A stretch of 64,000 nucleotides of DNA from Methylocystis rosea (lineage in GTDB: Bacteria > Pseudomonadota > Alphaproteobacteria > Rhizobiales > Beijerinckiaceae), in the NCBI RefSeq assembly GCF_003855495.1, contig NZ_CP034086.1:620001-684000 (forward strand), in the 5' to 3' direction. The notes beneath the pieces were generated by a model. That model had not been told where the DNA came from and searched no databases. It saw only the letters and a program-made list of their open reading frames with translations. Shown piece after piece: positions 36,094 to 44,780 of the stretch (position 1 is its first letter; each line of letters begins with the position of its first letter). Both the position numbers and the translations under genes were made by a program.

Positions 36094-37494
36094 ATGAAAA
36101 TGAAGAAAACTCCTTCCGTTTCTCGTCTTGGCTTCCTGATTGGGGCGCTGTTGTCGATGCTCGCGACAGGCGCGCCGCTTCGCGCTGAAACCGCGACGCC
36201 CGAACCGGCGGCTGCGTCCGCGCAGCCGGCGCCGACGCCCGTAGCGCCGGCGCCTGCGGCGCCGTCCGAACCAGCGCCCGTAACGTCTGCGCCCGTGACG
36301 TCTGCGCCGCCTGTCAGCGCCGCGCCCGCCGCGCCGCAAGCGACAACGCCAGCGCCCGTTCAGGCCGCCGTGAAAAAGCCAAAGCCGAAACCTGCGCCGC
36401 CGCGCGAGACGGCGCTTTCCGATGATCCGACGCCCGCATTGCAGCCTCAGACATTTTTCACCACCTCGAAAGCGGCGGATCGCTATCGGCAGATCGTCGA
36501 TCGCGGCGGATGGCCGAGAGTGGGCGTTTCGCTTCGGCCTGGCGCGAAGGGAGCCGCGGTGTCGACGCTGCGCCGGCGCCTCGCCGCCGAAGACGACAGC
36601 CTCGTCGACACGGCCAAAGAGAAATGGGACGCCGATCTCACCGCGGCGGTGAAGCGCTTTCAGTTTCGCCTCGGGCTGAAACAGACGGGAGTCGTCGCCG
36701 GCGCGACGCTACGCGAACTCGACGTGCCGGCCGAGACCCGATTCCATCAGCTCGAGTCCACCGCACAACGGCTCACCGCGTTCGATTTCGCCTTTGGTCC
36801 GCGCTACATCGTCGTCAACATTCCGTCGACGGCGGTCGATGCGGTGGAAGACGATCGCGTCGTGCGCCGCTACGCCGCGATCGTCGGCGATCCCGAGCAT
36901 CATTCGCCGGAGCTGCATGCGAAGGTCGTCGCGGTCAACATCAATCCGACCTGGACGGTTCCGGTCTCGATCATCAAGAACGAGATCGCGCCGAAGATGC
37001 TGAAGGACCCGACCTATCTGCAGCGCTCGCACATTCGCGTGCTGAACGGCCATGGCGAGGAGGTCGATCCGCGCTCGATCAACTGGGCGAGCGAGCGCGC
37101 CGCCCAATACACACTGCGGCAGGATTCCGGCGCGGACAATTCGCTGGGCTCGATCCGCATTTCAATGCCCAATTCCCATTCCGTCTACATGCATGACACG
37201 CCCTCGCGAAATCTCTTCGCCAATGATTATCGCTTCCTCTCGCATGGCTGCGTGCGCGTGCAGGGCGTCGTCGATCTCGCGGCCTGGCTGCTTGACGGCG
37301 AATCCGGTCCGCAGATGAGCAAGGATGACATCAACGCAAAAATCGCGTCGGGCGAACGCGAGGAGGTGCGGCTGACGCAGCATGTGCCGGTGGCGTGGGT
37401 CTATATGACCGGCTGGGCGTCGGCGGACGGCCTCGTGCATTTTCGCGACGACGTCTATCATCTCGACGAAATCAGCGGCATCGCCGAGCAATGA
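36094..37494 (+). CDS. L,D-transpeptidase with peptidoglycan-binding domain (YcbB-like)
   Basis: A 466-residue exported cross-linking enzyme. A signal peptide (LGFLIGALLSMLATGAPLRA) is followed by a long Pro/Ala/Val-rich linker (about 35-105). A PG_binding_1 domain follows (about 150-215, GAKGAAVSTLRRRLAAED ... LKQTGVVAGATL). The YkuD domain (about 240-400) has catalytic SHGCVRV (S383-H384-G385-C386). Pro-rich linkers of this kind may span the periplasm. The length matches family members with large inserts. ATG 36094 is followed by a second ATG two codons later. Confidence 0.93.
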   Translation: MKMKKTPSVSRLGFLIGALLSMLATGAPLRAETATPEPAAASAQPAPTPVAPAPAAPSEPAPVTSAPVTSAPPVSAAPAAPQATTPAPVQAAVKKPKPKPAPPRETALSDDPTPALQPQTFFTTSKAADRYRQIVDRGGWPRVGVSLRPGAKGAAVSTLRRRLAAEDDSLVDTAKEKWDADLTAAVKRFQFRLGLKQTGVVAGATLRELDVPAETRFHQLESTAQRLTAFDFAFGPRYIVVNIPSTAVDAVEDDRVVRRYAAIVGDPEHHSPELHAKVVAVNINPTWTVPVSIIKNEIAPKMLKDPTYLQRSHIRVLNGHGEEVDPRSINWASERAAQYTLRQDSGADNSLGSIRISMPNSHSVYMHDTPSRNLFANDYRFLSHGCVRVQGVVDLAAWLLDGESGPQMSKDDINAKIASGEREEVRLTQHVPVAWVYMTGWASADGLVHFRDDVYHLDEISGIAEQ

Positions 37495-37520
37495 AGGCGT
37501 CGTCAAATTCCGTATGAGCC

Positions 37521-37961
37521 CTACAGCGTCACGCGGTAGCGAACGAAAGTGTCGGCTTCAACGAATGAATCATAGAGGCGCCGCGCGCGTTCATTGTCCG
37601 CTTGCGTATGCCAATAGAGGCGCGCCCATCCGCGCGCGCGTCCAAGATCGACGAGGTCTTGAACGAGCGCGCGTCCCACGCCCGCGCCTCGAATAGTTGG
37701 ATCGACGAAAAGGTCTTCGAGGTAACACGAAGGGGAGGAGGTCCAACTGCTTTCATGCAGCACGGAGACGGAAAAGCCGGCGATGCATCCCTCCCTTTCA
37801 GCAATCCGGCCGATCATGGCCGAGGTTGGGTCGAGAAGGCGGCGCAAGGTCAATTCCGTCACGTCTATGGGCACAGCCGTTTCATAGAAATCATTATAGG
37901 CTGCCCAGAGTCTGCGCCACGCCGCGGCGTCCGGCTCGCAAATGTCCCGGATGAGCGTCAT
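37521..37961 (-). CDS. GNAT family N-acetyltransferase
   Basis: A 146-residue acetyltransferase. The acetyl-CoA-binding region reads CYLEDLFVDPTIRGAGVGRALVQDLVDLGRARGWARLYWHTQADNERARRLYDSF, with the RGAGVGRAL loop. The start ATG 37961 overlaps the ABC permease stop (ATGA), so it is translated with the transporter genes; it may modify the imported compound, which is inference. The frame is open upstream but only as a shadow of the permease gene. Confidence 0.85.
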   Translation of the reverse strand: MTLIRDICEPDAAAWRRLWAAYNDFYETAVPIDVTELTLRRLLDPTSAMIGRIAEREGCIAGFSVSVLHESSWTSSPSCYLEDLFVDPTIRGAGVGRALVQDLVDLGRARGWARLYWHTQADNERARRLYDSFVEADTFVRYRVTL

Positions 37962-38755
37962 TCGTCTTGCGCTCTGGCGCTTTCGTGCCAACCGCGCAGC
38001 AGAACATAGGAGAGCGCCGCGAGCGCGCCGTAGATGGCTAAGCCGCTCAGTGAGATGAGCGCCAGCGCCGCGAACATGCGCGGGATGTCGAGACGGAAAC
38101 CCGCTTCGACGATGCGATAGGCGAGGCCGGTTCCCTGACCCGACGCGCCCGCGGCGAGCTCCGCGACGATGGCGCCGATGAGCGCCAGTCCGCCGCCGAT
38201 GCGCAGGCCAGCGAGGAATTGCGGCAGCGCCGACGGCAGGCGCAGATAAATCAGCTTCTGCCATGGCGAGGCGCGATAAAGGTCAAACAGGTCGCGCAAG
38301 CCGAAGTCGACGGAGGCGAGTCCGAGCGACGTGTTCGAAAGAATCGGAAAGAAGGCGACGAGAAAGGCGCAGACCAGCACCGCATTGCCGGGCTGCAAAT
38401 AAACCAGCAGCAAAGGCGCGATAGCGATGATCGGCGTGACCTGCAAAGTGATGGCGAAGGGCAGCAGCGCGCGCTCCAGCCATTTCGACTGGGCGATGAG
38501 CAGGGCCAGCGCGACGCCGCAGACGGTGGCGATAACAAGCGCCTCGAAGGTGACGCCGAGCGTCACCATCAGCGACGAGAACAGGAGTTCACGGTCCTCG
38601 ATCAGCTTGGTGAGGATGACGCTCGGCGCCGGGAGAATGTAGGGCGGAATGTTTTTCCAGCGCACGAGCGCTTCCCACAGCGCCAGCACCGCGAGAAGAA
38701 CTGCGAGCGGCACGCCGATGTCGCGCCAGGCGATCGCGCTTGGTTTCTGGATCAT
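37958..38755 (-). CDS. ABC transporter permease, nitrate/taurine/thiamine-precursor type
   Basis: A 265-residue inner-membrane permease of the binding-protein-dependent class. The EAA loop reads ASPWQKLIYLRLPSALPQFLAGLRIGGGLALIGAIVAE, which contacts the ATPase. About six helices are expected. ATG 38755 overlaps the ATPase stop codon by four bases; a more upstream start would overlap the ATPase gene by 55 bp. It works with the ATPase (38752-39546) and the NMT1-like binding protein. Confidence 0.92.
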   Translation of the reverse strand: MIQKPSAIAWRDIGVPLAVLLAVLALWEALVRWKNIPPYILPAPSVILTKLIEDRELLFSSLMVTLGVTFEALVIATVCGVALALLIAQSKWLERALLPFAITLQVTPIIAIAPLLLVYLQPGNAVLVCAFLVAFFPILSNTSLGLASVDFGLRDLFDLYRASPWQKLIYLRLPSALPQFLAGLRIGGGLALIGAIVAELAAGASGQGTGLAYRIVEAGFRLDIPRMFAALALISLSGLAIYGALAALSYVLLRGWHESARAQDE

Positions 38756-39546
38756 GGCGTCGCCTCTTCGATTGAGACGCGAAGCGCCTGCGACGCCCGG
38801 CGACACACGTCGGCGAAAGTCCTGCTCGACCGATAGTCGTCGTCGCGTGGGATCGCCGGGTCGATCTCGATCTCGTCGATGAGTCTGCCGGCGCGCCGCG
38901 ACATCACCACGATGCGCGTCGAGAGATAGGCGGCTTCAAAAACCGAATGGGTGACGAAGACGATCGTCGCGCCGAACCGGCGTTTGAGCGAGAGAAGATC
39001 GTCATTGAGTTTGAAGCGCGTCACCTCGTCGAGCGCGGCGAAAGGTTCGTCCATCATCATCAGCGTGGGCCGCGTCACCAGGGCGCGGGCGATGGCGCAG
39101 CGCATCCGCATCCCGCCGGAGAGTTCGCGCGGCAGCGCCCTCGAAAAGTTGAGGAGGCCGACATGCGCGAGCGCCTCTTCGATGCGCAGCGACGCCGCCT
39201 CGCGCGGAACGCCCTTAAGCCGCAGCGGCAGAAAGACATTGTCGAAGACGCTCGCCCAGGGCAGCAGCGTCGCATCCTGGAACACGACGCCGATATTGTC
39301 CTTCACTTGAGGCGCGCTCCAGTCGATCGCGCCGGCGGTCGGGCTCGCGAGCCCTGCGATGAGTCGCAGCACCGTCGACTTGCCGCAGCCCGAAGGCCCA
39401 AGCAGCGTCAGGACCTCGCCGTCGCGCACGTCGAGATCATAGTCGGCGAGGGCGACGAGCCCACTTGGGAAAGTCTTACCGACTGCGCGCAACGAAACGA
39501 GCGCGGGCGCCGCCATTTGCGTCTCCGCGATGTCACGCGCGCTCAT
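38752..39546 (-). CDS. ABC transporter ATP-binding protein (NitT/TauT type)
   Basis: A 264-residue nucleotide-binding subunit. Walker A is GPSGCGKST (about 54-62), the Q-loop FQDATLLPW, the signature LSGGMRMRCAIARAL, Walker B LMMMDEPFAALDE and the switch His in FVTHSVFEA. The sequence groups with SsuB/TauB/ThiZ-like importers. It lies 16 bp after the binding-protein gene in the direction of transcription and overlaps the permease start. Confidence 0.95.
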   Translation of the reverse strand: MSARDIAETQMAAPALVSLRAVGKTFPSGLVALADYDLDVRDGEVLTLLGPSGCGKSTVLRLIAGLASPTAGAIDWSAPQVKDNIGVVFQDATLLPWASVFDNVFLPLRLKGVPREAASLRIEEALAHVGLLNFSRALPRELSGGMRMRCAIARALVTRPTLMMMDEPFAALDEVTRFKLNDDLLSLKRRFGATIVFVTHSVFEAAYLSTRIVVMSRRAGRLIDEIEIDPAIPRDDDYRSSRTFADVCRRASQALRVSIEEATP

Positions 39547-39561
39547 GTCGGGTCCCGGGCG

Positions 39562-40548
39562 TCATTTCGGCCGCAGCTCCATGCCGACCTTCCTGCCGAT
39601 AAAACGCAGCGTGTAGCCGCGCGTGTAATCAACGTCGGCGGGAACCACGCCGGCCTTCGCTATTTTATCGAAAAAGCTCTTCATCCGCGCGTCGGTGATG
39701 ACGCCGACGCCATAGGTCAGCGCGTCGCCGGAATCGACAATGCCGCGCTCCTTCATTTTGGCGAGGGAATAGGCGATCTGGCCGTCGGTCATCTCCGGAT
39801 TGTCGCGCTTGATCATCGCATTGGCTTGAGCGTTGTCGCCGTACAGATAATTGTACCAGCCGACAATCGAAGCGTCGACGAAGCGCTGCACGAGGTCGGG
39901 AGTCTTGGCGATCGTGTCGGCGCGCGACTCGATCGTGGTCGAATAGCCGTCATAGCCGTAGTCGTGCAAAAGAAAGACGTTGGGCGTGAACCCGCCCGCG
40001 CGCTCGATCGCGTAGGGCTCCGAGGTGAGAATTCCCTCCTGAATCGACGTCTTGTCGGCAAGGAACGGCGCCGAATTGAAATTATAAGGCTTGGCGTTTT
40101 GGTCCTTGAACCCATAGGCCTGCTTCAGCCATTGCCAGACGGAAGCGCGCATGTCGCTGGCGATGAAAGCCGTCGCCTTCGGCAGATCTTCGAAACGATC
40201 GAGGCCGACGCCAGGATGCGACATGAAAATCACCGGATCGACCTGAAACATGCTCGCGACGGTGACGACCGGCACGTTCTGCTGCACCGATTCAAACATC
40301 TGAATGGTGTTTGCGCCCATCGCGAAGTCGACCCGGCCCGCGGCGAGCAGCAGCCGCGCGTTGAGCTGCGGGCCGCCTTGCAAAAGGGTCACGTCGAGTC
40401 CGTAGCGCGCATAAGTGCCGTCGGCGACGGCCTGATAGAAGCCGCCGTGCTCGGCCTGCGCCCGCCAATTGGTGGCGAAACGCACCTTGTCGAGCGCGAG
40501 GGCCGGCGCCGCGATGAGGAGAGCGATGAGCAAGGCGAAAAGGCGCAT
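39562..40548 (-). CDS. ABC substrate-binding protein, NMT1/THI5-like
   Basis: A 328-residue periplasmic binding protein with a signal peptide (RLFALLIALLIAAPALAL). The pattern VRFATNWRAQAEHGGFYQAVADGTYARYGLDVTLLQGGP is that of the NMT1/THI5 family that includes pyrimidine-precursor (ThiY) and riboflavin-type binding proteins. The ligand cannot be told; a thiamine pyrimidine precursor is the leading guess. No TPP riboswitch was seen in the 5' region, which instead holds a REP-like element. Confidence 0.85.
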   Translation of the reverse strand: MRLFALLIALLIAAPALALDKVRFATNWRAQAEHGGFYQAVADGTYARYGLDVTLLQGGPQLNARLLLAAGRVDFAMGANTIQMFESVQQNVPVVTVASMFQVDPVIFMSHPGVGLDRFEDLPKATAFIASDMRASVWQWLKQAYGFKDQNAKPYNFNSAPFLADKTSIQEGILTSEPYAIERAGGFTPNVFLLHDYGYDGYSTTIESRADTIAKTPDLVQRFVDASIVGWYNYLYGDNAQANAMIKRDNPEMTDGQIAYSLAKMKERGIVDSGDALTYGVGVITDARMKSFFDKIAKAGVVPADVDYTRGYTLRFIGRKVGMELRPK

Positions 40549-40575
40549 GGTGCGGCTCCGGCGGGTTGCTTGAGT

Positions 40576-40683
40576 GTCATTCCCGACGCTTCGCTGAGGC
40601 GAAGCGATCGGGAATCCAGAGCAAGCGCGGTGTTTTGAAGAAGCCTGGATTCCCGATCAGACCTTCGGCCTGTCGGGAATGAC
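40576..40683. repeat. 108-bp REP-like inverted repeat, family A copy 2
   Basis: GTCATTCCC (40576-40584) and GGGAATGAC (40675-40683) bound an element with GGGAATCCAGAG and CTGGATTCCCGA inside, matching the copy at 112-219 in ends, boxes and length. It is upstream of the NMT1-like gene and downstream of the TldE-like gene. Confidence 0.8.
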
Positions 40684-40767
40684 AGTACTGTAAATGCAGC
40701 GATTTGCGATTCGCATGACCAAGCGCTCCTTCGTAACGCGGCGATCATACATGAACGCGCGCGGGCT

Positions 40768-42102
40768 CTATATCCCGCTCGACTTCGACGAGAAATTGAA
40801 GCCTTCGACGAGCATCGCCGGCGCCGCCGGCGCGCCGCCTTCGCCCGCCGCGCGCCAGGTCCGACGCGTTGGACCGAGCGCTTTAATGTTGCTGAACAGC
40901 TCGCCCAATCGCTGATTGAAGCGCATGTTGCGCATGGGCGCGACGATCCGGCCGTTTTCGATGAGAAAATTGCCGTCGCGCGTGAGGCCGGTCAGCAGCA
41001 GGCTCTTCCGGTCGACGATATTGGTGTACCAAAATCTCGTCACCAGAACGCCGCGCCGCACCGAGCGGACCATGTCGTCCAGCGAAACGTCGCCGCCGGA
41101 CATCACGAAATTCTGCGCGAAGGGGATGGGTTCGGATTCGGTTTTTTGCGCCCAGGCGCGTGAACGATAGAGCGTCGTCACAACGCCGTTCTCCACAAAG
41201 GCGCGGGCGCGATGCGGCACGCCCTCGTAACCGACGGCGGCTTCGGGCGCCAGCGGATCGGCCGGATCGACGCGGATCGTGAGCTTTTCGTCAAAGAGCT
41301 TCTCGCCCAAAAGCGCGCCGCCGCCAGGACGCGCGAAGAAGCTTCTCCCCTCGTCGGCGGCGCGCGCCTCCATTGTTCTGATGAGCCAAAAAGCGAGCTC
41401 GGTCGTCGCCTCCGGCTCGAGAACGACGGTATAGGCGCCGGGTTCGAGATCAACCGGCGTCGCGTCATGGGCGCCCTTGGCGCAGGCGACGCGCGCGATC
41501 GCTTCGGCGTCGAGTCGATCCGCAAAGAATTGATGCGCGCCGGCCCAGCCCGACCAAGCGTCGGCGCGGTTGCGCGCCGTGGCGGAAAGATCGATTTCGC
41601 TGCGCCGCTCATAGGCGAAAAGGCCGGCGCTCGTCGCATATGCGTCGAATCGCCTTGCCGTCGTCGCGCAGCCGAAGGTGTCGACGCCGATGCGCGCGCC
41701 TTCCTCGATGACGCGCGCCGCCGCGTCGGCGAGGGCGTCGAGTCGCAGATTGGCGGTCGCGTCGTCATAGCGGTCGGAGAAACCGTAATTCTGCGGGCCG
41801 AGCGGCGCGACGTAATCCGGGTCGACGGGCAACATCCGCGCGATCTCTTCCGAGCGCGCCACGGCGCCGGCCAGCGCCGCGTCGTCGAAACGCGAGATGC
41901 TGCAGGAGCCGATGCGCCCGCCAATATGTGACGAAATGCGCAGAGCAGCTTCCGCGGTCGCGAGATTGGTCGTCGCGCCGCCGCGCGCGAAGCGCAGACT
42001 TTGATCCAAGCCGCCTTGGATATGCACGGCGCAGGCGTCAGCTTTGGAACGCGTGAGCGCCTTGTCGGCGATCGACTTTGCGTCGTCTGAAGAAAGAAAC
42101 AT
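40768..42102 (-). CDS. TldE/PmbA-like metalloprotease subunit
   Basis: A 444-residue protein of the TldD/PmbA (U62) superfamily, without an HExxxH motif, as expected for the non-catalytic TldE partner of a heterodimer. The family's C-terminal blocks are visible: a mid-part with PGAYTVVLEPEA and AVGYEGVPHRARAFVENGVVTTLYRSRAW, and DRKSLLLTGLTRDGNFLIENGRIVAP at about residues 370-395. Its gene lies three bases after the TldD-like gene, indicating co-translation. The pair probably processes small modified peptides or cleans up proteins; the substrate is unknown. Confidence 0.82.
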   Translation of the reverse strand: MFLSSDDAKSIADKALTRSKADACAVHIQGGLDQSLRFARGGATTNLATAEAALRISSHIGGRIGSCSISRFDDAALAGAVARSEEIARMLPVDPDYVAPLGPQNYGFSDRYDDATANLRLDALADAAARVIEEGARIGVDTFGCATTARRFDAYATSAGLFAYERRSEIDLSATARNRADAWSGWAGAHQFFADRLDAEAIARVACAKGAHDATPVDLEPGAYTVVLEPEATTELAFWLIRTMEARAADEGRSFFARPGGGALLGEKLFDEKLTIRVDPADPLAPEAAVGYEGVPHRARAFVENGVVTTLYRSRAWAQKTESEPIPFAQNFVMSGGDVSLDDMVRSVRRGVLVTRFWYTNIVDRKSLLLTGLTRDGNFLIENGRIVAPMRNMRFNQRLGELFSNIKALGPTRRTWRAAGEGGAPAAPAMLVEGFNFSSKSSGI

Positions 42103-42105
42103 GCG

Positions 42106-43656
42106 CTATGCGTCGTCGCTCGTGTTCAATACGCGCACGTTGCGAAAGAGCGCCGGGGGGCTGCCATGCGAGACCGGCGCCACCTGCACCGGCTCCGCCT
42201 TGCCGCAGGTGAAGGTGCCGTCGAGATGATAGGCGCTCGCGTCGCATAGTCCTGCGAGGGAGTTCCAAAATTGCGTGGTGCGGCCCTGATAGGCGCCGTC
42301 GCGCAGCAGATCGCCGAGCTGGCCGTTCCTGATCTCATAGAAGAGCTGTCCGCCGAACTGGAAGTTGTCGCGCTGCTGATCGATGCTCCAACTGCCGGCG
42401 CCCACGACATAAATGCCGTTCTCGACATCGCTGATGAGATCATTAAAGGAGCATTTCTGAGGATTGGGCTTGAGCGAAATATTCGGCATGCGCTGAATGG
42501 GAAACGTCGTCGGACTGTCGGCATAGGCGCAGCCGTTCGAATGCGACAGGCCGATGAGATGCGCCTGTCCAAGCGCCATCTGGAAATTCCTGAACACGCC
42601 CTTTTCGACGATGGCGAACTCAGCGGCTTCGGCGGGGGCGCCGTCGTCGTCGAAGCCGATCGTGGCGAGCGCGCCGGGCTGCGCGCGATCGGCGACGATC
42701 GTCATCAATTCGGAGCCGAACTGCAATTTGTTGAGCATATGGGGTTTGACGAAGCTCGTTCCGGCGAAATTCGCCTCCCAGCCCAGCACGCGGTCGAGTT
42801 CGGTCGAATGGCCGACCGTCTCGTGAATGGTGAGCCACAGATTCGTCGGGTCGATCACGACGTCGTAGTCGCCCGGCGTCACTGGCTTGGCGCCAAGCTT
42901 CGCGCGCGCGTCCTCGCCGGCCCGCGCCGCTTCCTCGATCAGGCCGGCGCCGACGATGTAATCCCAGCCGGCGCCGCGCGCCGGCGCCAGGCACTCGCGC
43001 GTCGCAAAACGGCCGCTGGCGCGGTCGATGGCGGTCGCCTGAAAGTTCGGCGCGACGCGCGTGCGGGTTTGATGAATGCGGCTGCCAAGACTATTGGCGA
43101 AGAATCGCTCTTCGCAGGTCGCCGAAAGCGACGCGGAACAAAAATCCGCGCCGTGATCACGCGCGCTGGCGATGATCGACAGCAGCAGGTCGGCCTTCTC
43201 GCTCGCGGACACTTCGAAGGGATCGACGCCCATAGGCATGATCCATTCGGCTTCATGCACGGGCAGCCGCTCAAGCGCGATCGGCTGGGTTTGTATCCGC
43301 TTCACCGCGCGGGCGTTTTCCAGCGCGCGCTCGACGCCATCGCGCAGGCTCTGCGGATCGAGCCGCCGCGCGCCATAAAATCCCCAGCAGCCGTCGAGCA
43401 GCACGCGTATGCCGAAGCCTTGCGACGCCCGCTCGTCGAAACTTTCCAAGCGGTCGTCCTTGGCGAAGGCGTATTCGCGCCGCGTTTCGCCGATTCTGAC
43501 GTCGGCGTAACTCGCGCCATTTTGCCTCGCGCCCGTCAGCGCGATATCGGCGAGATCGTAGAGCAGCGCGCGGTCCAGCGCGAAAGCGCTGCGGCCCCTC
43601 GCGCAGGAGGCTTCGCTCGTCGAAGGCGGGGCGGCGGGCGCCATTGGTCGCTCCAT
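42106..43656 (-). CDS. TldD-like zinc metalloprotease
   Basis: A 516-residue TldD-type protease. The zinc motif HExxxH is present as TIHETVGHSTELDR (about 277-282), and a downstream GFDDDG/FAIVEKGVF region matches the family. NSNG-like and GGxPxLFR-type C-terminal parts are present. ATG 43656 has GAGGGA just upstream. With the adjacent TldE-like gene it forms a heterodimeric protease. Family members mature microcins and split-off peptides, but no peptide substrate gene is adjacent here. Confidence 0.85.
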   Translation of the reverse strand: MERPMAPAAPPSTSEASCARGRSAFALDRALLYDLADIALTGARQNGASYADVRIGETRREYAFAKDDRLESFDERASQGFGIRVLLDGCWGFYGARRLDPQSLRDGVERALENARAVKRIQTQPIALERLPVHEAEWIMPMGVDPFEVSASEKADLLLSIIASARDHGADFCSASLSATCEERFFANSLGSRIHQTRTRVAPNFQATAIDRASGRFATRECLAPARGAGWDYIVGAGLIEEAARAGEDARAKLGAKPVTPGDYDVVIDPTNLWLTIHETVGHSTELDRVLGWEANFAGTSFVKPHMLNKLQFGSELMTIVADRAQPGALATIGFDDDGAPAEAAEFAIVEKGVFRNFQMALGQAHLIGLSHSNGCAYADSPTTFPIQRMPNISLKPNPQKCSFNDLISDVENGIYVVGAGSWSIDQQRDNFQFGGQLFYEIRNGQLGDLLRDGAYQGRTTQFWNSLAGLCDASAYHLDGTFTCGKAEPVQVAPVSHGSPPALFRNVRVLNTSDDA

Positions 43657-43705
43657 AATTCCCTCGATATGTTGGTCGTTTCGGCGGTGATTTGCAATCG
43701 CCGTG

Positions 43706-44395
43706 TTATGGTTGCGCTTCGCTGTTCCATCCGCATGCGGCGAGCGCCTCGCCCATATGCGCGGGTGGCGAAGCGACAGCTTCCACGGGCGGCTTGCCGT
43801 CCTGCATCGGCACGCTCACCGCGCGCGCATGAAGATGTAGCGGGGCTGAGTCCTCGCGGCGACCTGAGCCGTAGATGGGATCGCCGAGAATGGGCCATCC
43901 CATCGCCTGGGCATGCACGCGGATCTGATGCGTGCGACCGGTGTGCGGCGTGAATTCGATGAACGTCAGCGCGTTATCCGGACTTCTGCCACGCACGCGC
44001 CAGGATGTTCTGGCGGGCAGGCCGAGCGGGTCCGGCCGCATCCACCAGCCGCGCGTCGCGTCGAGCCGTCCGAGCGGGAGGTCGATTTCCCCTTCTTGGC
44101 CCACGGGGGCGCCTTCGACCACCGCCCAGTAAGTCTTGCCGATGCGGCCGGACTTGAACAGCCCGCCGAGCCGCTCGAGAGCCTTGCGGTGGCGCCCAAG
44201 AACAAGGCAGCCGGACGTGTCCTTGTCGAGTCGATGGGCCAGCGCCGGCGGCCGGGGCAGGCCAAAGCGCAGCTGGTCGAAGGCGTCTTCAAGGCTCGGT
44301 CCGCCCTTCGGCCCGCGATGGACGGCGACGCCGGCGGGCTTGTCGATGATCAGCATCAGCCCGTCGCGGTGGAGCAGGCGAGAAAGGAGGTCCAT
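43706..44395 (-). CDS. RluA-family pseudouridine synthase
   Basis: A 229-residue RNA pseudouridine synthase. The catalytic Asp lies in AHRLDKDTSG (near residue 57), and IIDKPAGVAVHRG and THQIRVHAQAMGWPILGDPIYG are standard RluA motifs. There is no S4 domain, so it is of the short RluA/TruC type. The rRNA or tRNA target is not visible. It lies just upstream of the TldD-like gene (50-bp gap, same strand). Confidence 0.92.
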   Translation of the reverse strand: MDLLSRLLHRDGLMLIIDKPAGVAVHRGPKGGPSLEDAFDQLRFGLPRPPALAHRLDKDTSGCLVLGRHRKALERLGGLFKSGRIGKTYWAVVEGAPVGQEGEIDLPLGRLDATRGWWMRPDPLGLPARTSWRVRGRSPDNALTFIEFTPHTGRTHQIRVHAQAMGWPILGDPIYGSGRREDSAPLHLHARAVSVPMQDGKPPVEAVASPPAHMGEALAACGWNSEAQP

Positions 44396-44430
44396 GGCGG
44401 GCTTATAGCAGCGCCGCGCGCAAGAAGGCG

Positions 44431-44770
44431 CTATTTCACGGCCGGCGCGGCTTTTCTGAGTGAATCCGCGCCGCCGATGAACTCTCCGTCGTAGAAACAG
44501 CTCAATATCGTATGCTTGACGGCGCTATGCAGAGTCGGCGGCTTGAGTTCCGTTCGTTGACGGCGTTATGGGAGATGATCTCGACGTCGTCGACGTCGGC
44601 GAAATACTCGACGCGTTTTCCCGTATATTCGACATAGGCCGATGCGCCGACGCGCTGGTTCGCGTCGTTGACGCCGTTCATGAGGACGACCTTGTCGGGG
44701 TCCAAAACAAGCCGACATCGACGCCGAATGGCTGCTATTGAGCGATCCGGCGACGTTGAAACTTTGCTTT
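44431..44770 (-). pseudogene. Decayed gene of unknown function with frameshift
   Basis: Two minus-strand frames read as protein-like sequence that joins across a one-base deletion near 44550. The first contains DPDKVVLMNGVNDANQRVGA and later VDDVEIISHNAVNER. The second, after the shift, contains SAVKHTILSCFYDGEFIGGAD and ends at a TAG (44433-44431). A further frame change is likely near 44715, and no start is visible. Third-position GC bias is kept in both frames, suggesting a recently broken gene. The family is not recognised. Confidence 0.45.
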
Positions 44771-44780
44771 CCGAGGAACA

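Noticed and set aside
38947..40638. A 563-codon plus-strand open frame opposite the ABC transporter genes
   Set aside because: It spans the antisense of two clear genes and their gap and resembles no family.
40549..40767. TPP riboswitch upstream of the NMT1-like binding-protein gene
   Set aside because: No conserved TPP-aptamer strings were found; the space is occupied by a REP-like element.
42271..43953. A 560-codon open frame opposite the TldD-like gene
   Set aside because: Antisense shadow; the TldD-like gene has a full zinc motif and family pattern on the minus strand.
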